Source: Amarobacter sp964507025 (lineage in GTDB: Bacteria; Chloroflexota; Dehalococcoidia; Tepidiformales; Tepidiformaceae). From it: a stretch of DNA of 64,000 nucleotides. Shown piece by piece: positions 14,869-23,111 of this stretch; position 1 is the first letter of the stretch; each line of letters starts with the position of its first letter. A program made the position numbers and the translations under genes. The DNA lies in assembly GCA_964507025.1 (NCBI GenBank), contig CAZDOK010000013.1:39064-103063 (forward strand), read 5' to 3'. Under the pieces are notes generated by a model. It saw only the letters and a list, made by a program, of their open reading frames with translations. It was not told the origin of the DNA and searched no databases.

Positions 14869-16131
14869 TTACACAAACCCGCGCAGCAGGATAGCCTTCC
14901 CGACTCTCTCGACGCCGATGTCGAATGCCGCCTGGCGAGGGAGCGTCCCCTCCCTCGAGGCTCGCCCCATCAGGTCGTCGAACGCGACGATCATTCGCTT
15001 CTCGAGCTCCATATTCACCATCTCCAGCGGCCACCGGAACTGCTGGATGTTCTGCGTCCACTCGAAGTACGACACCGTCACGCCACCGGCATTGACCAGT
15101 ATGTCGGGCAGCACCGGGATGCGGCGGGCATTCAGCACCTCGTCCCCGTCCGGGGTCACCGGGTGGTTTGCCGCCTCGATGACAGCCCTGGCGCAAATGC
15201 GAGGCGCGTTCTCCCCGGTTATCACCTCGCCCAGCGCCGCCGGCACGAGGTAGTCGCACTCCATTTCCAGCAGCTGCTCGTTGGTGATCGGCTCGCCGCC
15301 TTCGAACCCCGCCACGCTCCCCGCGACTGCGAACCACTGGTCAAGCGTCGGGATATCGAGGCCGTCCGGGTTCGCGATGCCACCCTTCACGTCGCTCACC
15401 GCGATGATCCGAAAGCCGAACTCAGTCGCGATCCGGGCGGTCCACGACCCTACGTTGCCATACCCCTGGATGACCACGCGGATATCGCGGGGGTCGACTC
15501 CTTCGTGCTTCGCGTACTGCCGCATGCACACCGCGACTCCGCGACCCGTCGCCTGGTCACGCCCATGGCTGCCACCTAGTTCGACGGGTTTGCCGGTCAC
15601 GATGCCCGGCGTGTAACCGTATCGCTGGCCATAGGCGTCCATCATCCACGCCATCGTCTGCGCGTTGGTGCCCATGTCCGGCGCCGGGATGTCGCGGCTG
15701 ATGCCGAGCACCATGCCGATGTGCTGCGTATAGGCGCGGGTCAGGCGGTTCAGCTCTGTCTCGCTCATCCGCGTTGGGTCGCACATCACGCCACCCTTGG
15801 CGCCACCGAAAGGCAGCTCCATGAGGGCGCACTTGTACGTCATGAGCATCGCAAGCGCGCGCACCTCATCCAGGTCGGCCTGCGGATGAAAACGCACGCC
15901 GCCCTTGTATGGCCCACGAGCGCCATTGTGCTGTACCCGGTACCCCTCGAAGATGCGCAGCTTCCGGTCATCCATGCGTACCGGCAGCTGCGCCCGCACC
16001 TCCCGCCAAGATGTGCGCAACAGGTCCACCACCTCCGGGTTCAGCTTCAGCCGTTCCGCCGACTGGTACACCGAACTGAGGACCGCCTCGCTCGGCGATT
16101 GCTTCGGTTGTGCTGGTGCCTCGGTAGTCAT
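14869..16131 (-). CDS. gdhA: Glu/Leu/Phe/Val dehydrogenase (glutamate dehydrogenase)
   Basis: A 420-residue hexameric-type glutamate dehydrogenase that interconverts glutamate and 2-oxoglutarate plus ammonia. Sites are complete: 'GPYKGGVRFHP' near residue 73, 'MTYKCALMELPFGGAKGG' near 97 with the catalytic Lys, 'PAPDMGTNAQTMAWMMDAY' near 147 with the catalytic Asp, and the Rossmann motif 'IQGYGNVGSWTARIATEFG' near 220. The length and 'GGVRFHP' form fit the small NAD(P)-type enzyme. NAD or NADP preference is unclear. A GGAG site lies about 9 nt before the start. Its gene runs opposite to the 2-hydroxyacid dehydrogenase at 16216. Confidence 0.95.
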   Translation of the reverse strand: MTTEAPAQPKQSPSEAVLSSVYQSAERLKLNPEVVDLLRTSWREVRAQLPVRMDDRKLRIFEGYRVQHNGARGPYKGGVRFHPQADLDEVRALAMLMTYKCALMELPFGGAKGGVMCDPTRMSETELNRLTRAYTQHIGMVLGISRDIPAPDMGTNAQTMAWMMDAYGQRYGYTPGIVTGKPVELGGSHGRDQATGRGVAVCMRQYAKHEGVDPRDIRVVIQGYGNVGSWTARIATEFGFRIIAVSDVKGGIANPDGLDIPTLDQWFAVAGSVAGFEGGEPITNEQLLEMECDYLVPAALGEVITGENAPRICARAVIEAANHPVTPDGDEVLNARRIPVLPDILVNAGGVTVSYFEWTQNIQQFRWPLEMVNMELEKRMIVAFDDLMGRASREGTLPRQAAFDIGVERVGKAILLRGFV

Positions 16132-16215
16132 TCCGGCCTGCTCCGCGGGGTAGTTCTGCCAGCAACCTTACAACGCCCGCTGGAACCTGCGAGTGGGGAA
16201 CTCCAGACTTTCTCT

Positions 16216-17199
16216 ATGGGACATGTCTTCATCACGCGCGCCGTACCCGGCCGGGCAGTCGAACACCTGGAGGCTGCCGGCCACTCCGTCGAGACCTGGC
16301 CCGGCGAGCTCCCGCCCCCGCCCGACACACTCGCCGCCAGGCTTGCCGCGGCCGATGCGGCCTTCACCACCGTCGTCGATTTCATCTCGCCGGAGATGCT
16401 CGCCGCCGCGCCGCGCCTGAAGGTGGTGGCCAACATGGCGGTCGGCTACGACAACGTCGACCCGGCCGCGGCCGCCGGACTCGGCATCTGGGTGACGAAC
16501 ACCCCTGGTGTGCTCGCCGAGACCACCGCCGATATGGCCTGGGCGCTCCTCATGGCCGCAGCCCGCAACGTCGTCGCCAGCGACCGCGATACCCGCGCGG
16601 GCGGCTGGAAGACCTGGTCGCCCACCGGTTTCCTTGGGGTCGATGTCTTTGGAGCCACCCTGGGCATCGTTGGTCTCGGCGAAATTGGCGAGGCCGTAGC
16701 CCGCCGCGCCACCGGCTTCAAGATGCGTGTCCTCTACCACTCGCGCACCCGCAAGCCGGCCCTCGAAGCCGACCTCGGTCTGCGCTACTGCGCCCTGCCC
16801 GAGTTGCTCGCCGAATCCGACTTCGTTTCGCTGCACACGCCGCTCACCCCCGAAACGCGCAACCTGATGAGCGCCGCCCAGTTCGCCGCCATGAAGCCCT
16901 CCGCGATCCTGGTCAATACTTCCCGCGGTGGCGTGGTCGACCAGGACGCGCTCATCGAGGCCCTTCGCTCGGGTACCATCGCCGGCGCGGCACTCGATGT
17001 CACAACGCCCGAGCCCCTGCCGCTTGAGAGTCCCCTCTACTCGTTCCCGAACGTTGTCATCACGCCCCACATCGCCAGCGCCAGCCTCGCCACGCGTTCG
17101 CGCATGGCCGAAATGGCCGCCGCCAACATCATCGCCGTCCTCCAGGGCGAATCGCCCTTGAACCCCGTCAACCGCCCCGCCAGCCCCCGTCACACTTGA
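16216..17199 (+). CDS. D-2-hydroxyacid dehydrogenase (glyoxylate/hydroxypyruvate reductase type)
   Basis: A 327-residue D-isomer-specific dehydrogenase. The start is the Met of 'MGHVFITRAVPG'. Key sites are 'VANMAVGYDNVD' near residue 73, 'NTPGVLAETTADMAWAL' near 96, the NAD motif 'GIVGLGEIGEAVARRATGF' near 151, the Arg in 'NTSRGGVVDQDAL' near 237, and the Glu and His of 'TTPEPL' and 'VITPHIASAS' near 265-290. This set matches GyaR/GhrB-type glyoxylate reductases, which reduce glyoxylate or hydroxypyruvate. The frame continues open upstream to 15721, but that part lies inside gdhA on the other strand and is non-coding. Confidence 0.9.
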   Translation: MGHVFITRAVPGRAVEHLEAAGHSVETWPGELPPPPDTLAARLAAADAAFTTVVDFISPEMLAAAPRLKVVANMAVGYDNVDPAAAAGLGIWVTNTPGVLAETTADMAWALLMAAARNVVASDRDTRAGGWKTWSPTGFLGVDVFGATLGIVGLGEIGEAVARRATGFKMRVLYHSRTRKPALEADLGLRYCALPELLAESDFVSLHTPLTPETRNLMSAAQFAAMKPSAILVNTSRGGVVDQDALIEALRSGTIAGAALDVTTPEPLPLESPLYSFPNVVITPHIASASLATRSRMAEMAAANIIAVLQGESPLNPVNRPASPRHT

Positions 17200-17283
17200 C
17201 ACATAACGAGGTAAACAAGAAAAAGGACGGTACGCGCAGTCCGCAGCGCCCCGCAGCCGAGATGGACAGCCCCGGAGAATCAT

Positions 17284-17931
17284 TTGAGCAAGACAGCAAA
17301 GCCGGTTGGTAATCTCTGGCTCGCGGAAGAGCTCTGGAAACTCAACGCAATCGAATTCGGTGACTTCACCCTCGGCCGCACGGCCGTTCACTCGCCGATC
17401 TACATCAACCTGCGCCGTCTCATCAGCAATCCGAAGGCGCTGGCGCGCTGCGCTCGCATCATCAAGGAAGAGCTCGAAGCGCTGATGTCCATGCGCAACC
17501 CGCACGTGCAGCCCTTCACGCTCGTCGCCGGTGTCCCGTTCGGGGGCCTCCACGTGGCCACCGCTTTCTCGCTCAGCGTGAACACCCCGATGATCTACAT
17601 CCATCCTCCGGCCACCGACAAAGCCGACGTGATTGAAGGCATCTACGTGCGCGGCCAGAGCTGCCTCATCATCGACGACCTCATCACCGGCGGTGGGAGC
17701 ATCCTTCAGACCGCGGCCACCCTCAGCGCCGCCGGCCTCGTCGTCCGCGACGCGGTCACGCTGATCGACCGCCAGGAAGGCGGGCGCCAGGCGCTCAAGG
17801 CGGCCGGCATCAACCTCGTCGCCATCCTCACGCTTGGGCAAATCGCGAATTACCTCATGTCTGCCGGCCACATCACTGAAGACCAGTACCGGCCGACGAT
17901 GGCCTACATCGAGTCCCGCAACGGCGGTTGA
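17284..17931 (+). CDS. Orotate phosphoribosyltransferase-like protein with unusual flexible loop
   Basis: A 215-residue type I PRTase starting at TTG. The PRPP loop is clear, 'CLIIDDLITGGGSILQTAAT' near residue 128, and the overall plan ('HSPIYINLRRLIS' near 36, 'VAGVPFGGLHVATAFSL' near 81) is that of PyrE. However, the loop that in OPRTases carries the R-K-x-x-K-D/G catalytic residues reads 'IYIHPPATDKADVIEG' here, so the catalytic lysines are not conserved. It may be a PRTase for another base or a regulator. No other pyrimidine gene is nearby. A GGAG site lies about 7 nt before the start. Confidence 0.75.
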   Translation: MSKTAKPVGNLWLAEELWKLNAIEFGDFTLGRTAVHSPIYINLRRLISNPKALARCARIIKEELEALMSMRNPHVQPFTLVAGVPFGGLHVATAFSLSVNTPMIYIHPPATDKADVIEGIYVRGQSCLIIDDLITGGGSILQTAATLSAAGLVVRDAVTLIDRQEGGRQALKAAGINLVAILTLGQIANYLMSAGHITEDQYRPTMAYIESRNGG

Positions 17932-18018
17932 GTCCCCGAAGGCTTGCGTCCGCGCAGCCGTTCCGCCGCCGCGGTACCCGTAATCCGCTCGCAATCTGCA
18001 CCCGTCACAATCAGGGAG

Positions 18019-18534
18019 ATGACCGCTTCAGGAGTCCGGGTCCGCCCGGCCACGCCATCCGACCTCCCGGCGATCAACGCCATCTACAACTTCTACGTCG
18101 ATACGTCTCCCGCCACCTTCGACCTCGAACACACCACAGCCGAGTGGCGTGCGAACTGGTATGCCGAGCGAACCCGGCGCGGCCTGCCTGTCCTGGTCGC
18201 CGATGCGGGCAAGGTCGCTGGGTGGGTCTGCCTGTCGCCCTGGAGCCCGAAAGCCGCCTACGCCCGGACCGTCGACGAATCCATCTACATCGCAGATGCA
18301 TTCCGCGGCCGCGGTGCCGGGCGGGCACTGCTCGCTGCTGTCGTCGATGAGGCCCGCCGAATGGATCTCCACGTCGTCATGGCCGGGGTGGTCGCATGCC
18401 AGGAGGCCAGCCTTTCCCTCCACCGGTCTCTCGGCTTCGTCGAGGCCGGCCGCTACGCCCACATGGGCTTCAAGCTCGGCGCGTGGCACGACGTGGTCTG
18501 GCTACAGCGCCACCTCTGGCGCCCCGGCGATTGA
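18019..18534 (+). CDS. GNAT N-acetyltransferase, phosphinothricin acetyltransferase-like
   Basis: A 171-residue GNAT protein. It opens with 'VRPATPSDLPAINAIYNFYV', contains 'AGWVCLSPWSPKAAYARTVD' near residue 70, the acetyl-CoA motif 'RGRGAGRALLAAVVDEAR' near 97 and 'LHRSLGFVEAGRYAHMGFKL' near 133. This order is typical of Pat/Bar-like enzymes that acetylate amino groups of methionine sulfoximine, phosphinothricin or amino acids. The acceptor is not known. The Met at 18019 was chosen because it opens the conserved first strand; upstream codons do not match the family. Confidence 0.85.
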   Translation: MTASGVRVRPATPSDLPAINAIYNFYVDTSPATFDLEHTTAEWRANWYAERTRRGLPVLVADAGKVAGWVCLSPWSPKAAYARTVDESIYIADAFRGRGAGRALLAAVVDEARRMDLHVVMAGVVACQEASLSLHRSLGFVEAGRYAHMGFKLGAWHDVVWLQRHLWRPGD

Positions 18535-18615
18535 CCCCACACGAACTGTTCGGGGCGAAGGTAAAGAACCGTCACCTTTTGCTCTGCCCGTTCCATCTCT
18601 AGAGTGAATCTCGCT

Positions 18616-19218
18616 GTGCGCGATACCGAGGTACTGACCGATGCCCCGCAGGTCCCTGGCCCCGCTGATGCCGAAGCGGAAGCGCTTGCCGCTCGCGCTG
18701 TCGTACGCGACCAGTCCGCATGGGAGCACATCTTCGAGCTGCACTACCGCTCGGTCTTCGCCTACGTCCGCTACCGCCTGCGCGCCCTCCACGAAGCCCA
18801 GGACATCGCCTCCCAGGTCTTCGAGGTGGCCTACTCCCGCGCCGACCGCTTCGACTATCGCGGCGTCCCTATCGAGGCCTGGCTCATGGGCATCGCCCGA
18901 AACCTCGTCCGCGACCACATCAAGAAGATCGGCCGCCGCGGCTTCGATGCCGAGCTCGATGAGACCATCGAGCTGTCCGAGCCCGACCGGGCCGATGCCG
19001 TCGATCTCCGCCGCGACCTCCTCGCCGCCATGGGCGCCCTCACCGACGACCAGCAGGAGGTCATCCGCTTGCGGTTCCTCCTCGACCGATCTGTCGCCGA
19101 AACGGCGGTCCTCATGGAGCGCTCGGAGGATGCCGTGAAGAACCTTCAGCGCCGCGCCCTGGCCGCGATGCACCGCGCGATGACCGGGTCCGGCTACTCC
19201 ACGGATGGCACGAGATGA
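18616..19218 (+). CDS. ECF-type RNA polymerase sigma factor
   Basis: A ~200-residue sigma-70 family protein with region 2 ('IFELHYRSVFAYVRYRLRAL' near residue 38, then 'DIASQVFEVAYSRAD') and region 4 ('LTDDQQEVIRLRFLLDRSVA' near 148, with the helix-turn-helix 'AETAVLMERSEDAVKNLQRR'). There are no regions 1 or 3, so it is of the extracytoplasmic-function class. GTG 18616 is preferred because a TAGAGT -10-like hexamer at 18600-18605 overlaps the other GTG at 18604. Its stop overlaps the start of the membrane protein at 19215 by 4 bp, the classic sigma/anti-sigma layout. Confidence 0.9.
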   Translation: MRDTEVLTDAPQVPGPADAEAEALAARAVVRDQSAWEHIFELHYRSVFAYVRYRLRALHEAQDIASQVFEVAYSRADRFDYRGVPIEAWLMGIARNLVRDHIKKIGRRGFDAELDETIELSEPDRADAVDLRRDLLAAMGALTDDQQEVIRLRFLLDRSVAETAVLMERSEDAVKNLQRRALAAMHRAMTGSGYSTDGTR

Positions 19219-20465
19219 CGACCGACCGCCTTGATGCGCTCCTCGACGAGACGCTCGCAACGGGCTCCATCCCCGAGGGCGCCACCCCCGATGAGCGTGC
19301 CCGGCTCGACGAGCTGCTTGCCAGCGTCTCCACCCTTCGGCGTGGGGCGGAAGCGGTCCGCGCCGAGGCCGATGCCGCCATGCCCGTCGCGCGCGCCCGC
19401 TTCCAGCGCCATCTGGCGGCCGGGAATCGTCCGGCCCCGCCCGCGACACCCCCCGCCGCTAGGACCCACGCCGGGTTCTTCGGAGGGTTCCTCGGCGGCG
19501 TCTTCGGCTCGGTTGGCGCGCTCCGGCTCTCGGCTTCCGTGGCGGCGGTTGGTCTCGTCGCCCTCGCCGCGATCCTCCTTGCCCGCCCGTTCGCCGGCGT
19601 CGAAACCGCATCCGCGCTCAGCGTCGATGACTACGTCCAGGTCCAGGGCGTTGTCGCCGAAGCCGGCGGCGACTTCGTGACCGTCCAGTCGTCCGAGTTC
19701 GGCACCCTCCGCGTTGGGCTTTCCGACACCACATCCATCGTCGACAGCGAAACCGTCCGCGATCGTTCCGACCTGCGGCCCGGCGACGCCGTCCTGGTGA
19801 GTGGCGTGGTGCGCGATGCGCGCAAGAAAGACATACGCATCGAGGCGAATACCCTCGCCCTCGCCGCCGCCGGGGAACCCGGCGCACTCCCGACGCCCAC
19901 GCCGCTGAAGGAGCTGCGCACCCTCGACGACAGGCTCGAAGGGACGATCACGGTCCTCGCCCTCGCCCCCGATGGCCGTGGCGCCCGCATCCTGATCGAT
20001 GCCGGTCGCGGCCACCAGCTCATCGTCAACGTCGACCGCGCCTCAGCCGAGAGTTTCGTCGCGGACTCCACGAACGCTCTCGGCAGCCGCGTCCGCATCG
20101 TCCGCGACGACTCCCTCCCCCGTGGCCAGTTCCGCTTCGAGGCATTGCACGGGCCCGACGGGGGCCCACCTCCCGGTGGCGGCCACGGCATGGGCGGCAT
20201 GCGGCCCGAGCTCGTCCACATCCAGGGTGTTCTCACCGCTCGTGACGGCGATCGCGCCACCGTGGAGACCGACCGCGGGCCGGTCACGGTCCTGGTGCGC
20301 CCGCAGACGCGCATCCTCGTGGGGCAGAGCGGATTGACCCTCGATGCAGTCCGAAACGGGGAGCGCGCCATCGGCCACGAGATCACCGTCCGCGGAGGCC
20401 TCGACAGGGCCCGCGAGGCGGTCATCGCCGATGTGGTGGTCCTTGGCCCGCGTGCCGGGCAGTAG
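19215..20465 (+). CDS. Membrane-anchored DUF5666-type protein, possible anti-sigma factor
   Basis: A 416-residue protein overlapping the sigma gene by ATGA. The cytosolic N-terminus (residues 1-95) is helical, then one transmembrane helix (about 105-125, 'VAAVGLVALAAILLARPF'), then an outside part of repeated beta domains. Three of these read like DUF5666/OB-type units: 'VQGVVAEAGGDFVTVQSSEF', 'LEGTITVLALAPDGRGARIL' and 'IQGVLTARDGDRATVETDRG'. A Gly/Pro/His-rich linker with 'GGGHGMGGM' lies near residue 318. The zinc anti-sigma HxxxCxxC motif is absent, so an anti-sigma role rests on context and topology only. Confidence 0.8.
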   Translation: MTTDRLDALLDETLATGSIPEGATPDERARLDELLASVSTLRRGAEAVRAEADAAMPVARARFQRHLAAGNRPAPPATPPAARTHAGFFGGFLGGVFGSVGALRLSASVAAVGLVALAAILLARPFAGVETASALSVDDYVQVQGVVAEAGGDFVTVQSSEFGTLRVGLSDTTSIVDSETVRDRSDLRPGDAVLVSGVVRDARKKDIRIEANTLALAAAGEPGALPTPTPLKELRTLDDRLEGTITVLALAPDGRGARILIDAGRGHQLIVNVDRASAESFVADSTNALGSRVRIVRDDSLPRGQFRFEALHGPDGGPPPGGGHGMGGMRPELVHIQGVLTARDGDRATVETDRGPVTVLVRPQTRILVGQSGLTLDAVRNGERAIGHEITVRGGLDRAREAVIADVVVLGPRAGQ

Positions 20466-20474
20466 CATGCGACG

Positions 20475-20493
20475 GCAGGGACTTGAGCCCTGC
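20475..20493 (+). terminator. Weak hairpin after the sigma/anti-sigma pair
   Basis: GCAGGG and CCCTGC pair around a 7-nt loop just after the stop at 20465. The stem is only 6 bp and no T-run follows, so termination is uncertain. Confidence 0.3.
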
Positions 20494-20544
20494 GCCATGC
20501 CGGGCGACCCTGTGCGGTAACAACTTCCGCAGGCCCAGTCCCCA

Positions 20545-21597
20545 ATGGCTCAACAGAATGCTCGGTGGCTCATCACCGGCGGCACCGGCTTCCTTGGCTC
20601 CCACATCGCGCGGCGGCTCCTCGAAGAAGGTATCCACCCCGTCCTCTTCGATATCGCCCCCCTCCCACCCGACGACGACGACATCCGCGACCGCGTGACC
20701 GTCATCGACGGCGACGTCCGGAGTCGCGAACAGATCCGCGCGGCGCTCGAAGGCGTCGAGGTGGTGGTCCATACCGCCGCCGCCCTGCCCATCCAGGTTT
20801 CGAAGAAGAAGATCTATGAGGTCAACGTGCGGGGCACGCGCTACGTCCTCCACGAGGCCCTGAAAGCCGGCATCAAGCGTGTCGTCTTCATCTCCAGCAC
20901 GGCCGTCTACGGCGTCCCGAAGGTCCACCCCATCGATGAGGACTCCCCGCTCATCCCCCTCGGCCACTACGGCTCCTCCAAGGTCGTCGGCGAGGACATC
21001 TGCCACCAGTACCAGCAGCGCGGCCTCGAGGTGAACGTCATCCGCCCCAAGACTTTCCTGGGGACCGGCCGCCTCGGCGTCTTCGAAATCCTCTTCGAGT
21101 GGATCGCCGAAGGCCGCAAGATCCCCCTCCTCGGCAACGGCAAGAACCACTACCAGCTCCTCGAAGTCACGGACCTGGTCGAGGCTATCTACCGCGCCGC
21201 CATCAATCCGGACGTGGTCAACGAAACCATGAACGTCGGCGCCGACCGCTACGACACGTTGAACGAAGACATGCAGGCGCTGTTCGACCGCGCCGGCTCC
21301 GGTTCCCGGCTCTGGCACCTGCCCGCCCGCCCCGGCGAATGGGCCCTCCGCGTGCTCGAACTCCTGCGCCTCTCGCCGCTTGCCGCATGGCACTACGGGA
21401 CCATGTGGCGCGACTCCTACGTCGAAGTCGACAAGGCGAAGCGCCTGCTCGGCTGGCAGCCAAAGTACTCGAACGCCGAGGCCCTCATCCGCGCCTGGGA
21501 CTGGTACCTCGAAAACAAAGGCCGCTACGACACCGGAGTCACCCACCGCGTCGCCTGGCAAAAAGGCGCCCTCGCCATCATGCGCCGAATCAGCTAG
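20545..21597 (+). CDS. NAD-dependent epimerase/dehydratase (extended SDR)
   Basis: A 350-residue extended SDR. The NAD motif is 'ITGGTGFLGSHIARRLLEEG' near residue 9; 'VVHTAAALP' near 78, the catalytic Ser in 'FISSTAVYG' near 115 and 'YGSSKVVGE' (Tyr and Lys) near 144 complete the active site. The C-terminal part has 'LLGNGKNHYQLLEVTDLVEA' near 195, as in UDP-sugar 4-epimerases and sterol-type 3-beta-HSDs. A nucleotide-sugar substrate is the likelier of the two. It ends at a strong palindromic terminator and has no operon partner. Confidence 0.88.
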   Translation: MAQQNARWLITGGTGFLGSHIARRLLEEGIHPVLFDIAPLPPDDDDIRDRVTVIDGDVRSREQIRAALEGVEVVVHTAAALPIQVSKKKIYEVNVRGTRYVLHEALKAGIKRVVFISSTAVYGVPKVHPIDEDSPLIPLGHYGSSKVVGEDICHQYQQRGLEVNVIRPKTFLGTGRLGVFEILFEWIAEGRKIPLLGNGKNHYQLLEVTDLVEAIYRAAINPDVVNETMNVGADRYDTLNEDMQALFDRAGSGSRLWHLPARPGEWALRVLELLRLSPLAAWHYGTMWRDSYVEVDKAKRLLGWQPKYSNAEALIRAWDWYLENKGRYDTGVTHRVAWQKGALAIMRRIS

Positions 21598-21630
21598 CGG
21601 CTCCCGGTTCTGCAGTCGGCGTGCGCAGAA

Positions 21631-21664
21631 GCAATCGGGGCGCCCGGCCGGGCGCCCCGATTGC
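21631..21664. terminator. Bidirectional intrinsic terminator (34-bp perfect palindrome)
   Basis: Bases 21631-21647 are the exact reverse complement of 21648-21664 (arms of 17 bp with no spacer). It sits between the stops of the convergent epimerase and SDR genes, so it can end transcription from both sides. The arms end in short A/T runs (CAAT and ATTG). Confidence 0.8.
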
Positions 21665-21687
21665 ATGTTGTCGCTCGCCCGGTCGGA

Positions 21688-22665
21688 TTATCCCCGGCCC
21701 GGGATCTGCAGGTCCTCAGCCGGCGGCGCGGGGTTCACCACCCCGGCCATCAGCTGCTGGGGCACCAGCATGCGCAGCTCATCGAGCGTCCACTTGCCGT
21801 GCTTGTAGATGTTCTTGAAGGGCGGATACATGTCCTGCAGCAGCCCGACGTGGCCGCCGGCCACCTGGAAGATGCGCCCGTTGATGTTCCACGCTTCGTC
21901 CAGCAACAGGTAGACCGTTATCGGCGCCACCATGTCGGGACCGCGCATCGCCGCAGCTTCCTGCGCGGCCTGGTTCGTGGCCGGGGCCGGGGCTGCGCCG
22001 CCCGCGCCCGCGATACCGCGGGATGCCCGCAGTTCGCGCGAGGCCTGCGGCACCGTGGCCGTCAGGCGCGTCGAGGCACCAGGCGCGATGCAGTTCACGG
22101 TCACGCCGTAGCGGCCCAGGTCGCGCGCGGCCACCCGGGTCAGGCCCGCCACGCCTGCCTTCGCCGCGCCGTAGTTCGCCTGCCCCGAGTTGCCCTGCAG
22201 CCCCGAGACCGAGCTGTAGTTCACGATGCGCCCGTAGCGCTGCTGGCGCATCAACACCGAGGCGGGCTTAATCGTCGTGAAGTGGCCCTTCAGGTCCACC
22301 CGGATCACGTCGTCCCACTCTTCCTCGGTCAGGTTGAACACCATCCGGTCGCGAAGGATCGCCGCCAGGTTGATCAGCCCGTCGAGCCGACCCCAGGTGT
22401 CCAGCGCCGACCTGACGACGCTCTCGCCGCCCTCCATGGTCGAGACATCGGCGAAGTTGGCGACCGCCTCGCCGCCGGCCTTCTTGATCTCCTCGACCAC
22501 CTGGGCCGCCGGGCCATTGTCGGTTCCCGAACCATCCGGGTTCACGCCCGGGTCGTTCACCACGACGCGTGCGCCTTCCGATGCCGCCAGCAGCGCGCAC
22601 TCGCGGCCGATACCACGGCCGGCGCCCGTCATGGCGATGACTTTTCCTTCGAGCAGGTTGCCCAT
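21688..22665 (-). CDS. SDR family oxidoreductase, 3-hydroxyacyl-CoA dehydrogenase type
   Basis: A 325-residue short-chain dehydrogenase paralogous to the one at 3970. It has 'MTGAGRGIGRECALLAASEG' near residue 12, 'VVVNDPGVNPDGSG' near 35 (the MFE-2-type insert), 'NLAAILRDRMVFN' near 99, Ser in 'NYSSVSGL' and 'YGAAKAG' near 165. After the core comes a ~45-residue tail ending 'AGVVNPAPPAEDLQIPGRG', shared with its paralog. It is the last gene of a three-gene operon with two MaoC-like genes (22681, 23112), 15 bp apart. Oxidation of a 3-hydroxyacyl-CoA made by the MaoC hydratase is the natural inference. Confidence 0.87.
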   Translation of the reverse strand: MGNLLEGKVIAMTGAGRGIGRECALLAASEGARVVVNDPGVNPDGSGTDNGPAAQVVEEIKKAGGEAVANFADVSTMEGGESVVRSALDTWGRLDGLINLAAILRDRMVFNLTEEEWDDVIRVDLKGHFTTIKPASVLMRQQRYGRIVNYSSVSGLQGNSGQANYGAAKAGVAGLTRVAARDLGRYGVTVNCIAPGASTRLTATVPQASRELRASRGIAGAGGAAPAPATNQAAQEAAAMRGPDMVAPITVYLLLDEAWNINGRIFQVAGGHVGLLQDMYPPFKNIYKHGKWTLDELRMLVPQQLMAGVVNPAPPAEDLQIPGRG

Positions 22666-22680
22666 GAATTCTCCTGGTTG

Positions 22681-23100
22681 CTAGCTATCGATGCGTACGG
22701 TCGCGTGCCCGGGGGTGGTCTTCTTTCCCTGGGGATTCTCCGTCCAGACTTCGAGATCGACGAGCTTCTCGCCGCCCTCTTCGTACTTCCGCGTCACCAC
22801 GCCTTTGCAGAGGATGTCTTCGTTGGGGAAGTCCATCCCGCGGTAGCTGCAGCCGTACCTCTTGAGCCTGCCGTTGTTCCCGATCCAGTCGTGAACCAGC
22901 TGGCCAAGAAAGGCGTTCTTGAGGGCCCCGTGCACGATGATGTTCGAAAGCCCCGTCCCGATGGCGAAGTCCTTGTCATAATGGATCTGGTAGAAGTCGC
23001 CGGACCCGGCCGCCCACAGGACCAGCTGCTGAGTGCTGCAGTTCTTCTTGAGCGTGGGGATCTCCATCCCCTCCGAAATCTCACTCCACTTCACTGCCAT
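22681..23100 (-). CDS. MaoC-like hydratase, catalytic hotdog subunit
   Basis: A 139-residue single hotdog-fold protein. The stretch 'YQIHYDKDFAIGTGLSNIIV' near residue 37 contains the hydratase-2 motif (D-x-x-x-x-H equivalent: 'GDFYQIHYDKD'), followed by 'HGALKNAFLGQLVHDWIG' near 57. It is probably one half of a heterodimer with the product of 23112, as in split (R)-hydratases such as HadAB-type or steroid side-chain MaoC pairs. It would add water to a trans-2-enoyl-CoA or reverse this. The order MaoC-N, MaoC-C, SDR in one operon supports a hydratase-dehydrogenase module. Confidence 0.85.
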   Translation of the reverse strand: MAVKWSEISEGMEIPTLKKNCSTQQLVLWAAGSGDFYQIHYDKDFAIGTGLSNIIVHGALKNAFLGQLVHDWIGNNGRLKRYGCSYRGMDFPNEDILCKGVVTRKYEEGGEKLVDLEVWTENPQGKKTTPGHATVRIDS

Positions 23101-23111
23101 TGCGCTGCCTC

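Noticed and set aside
17196..17201. TTGACA before the PyrE-like gene
   Set aside because: It overlaps the stop of the preceding gene, and no acceptable -10 box lies 15-19 bp further on.
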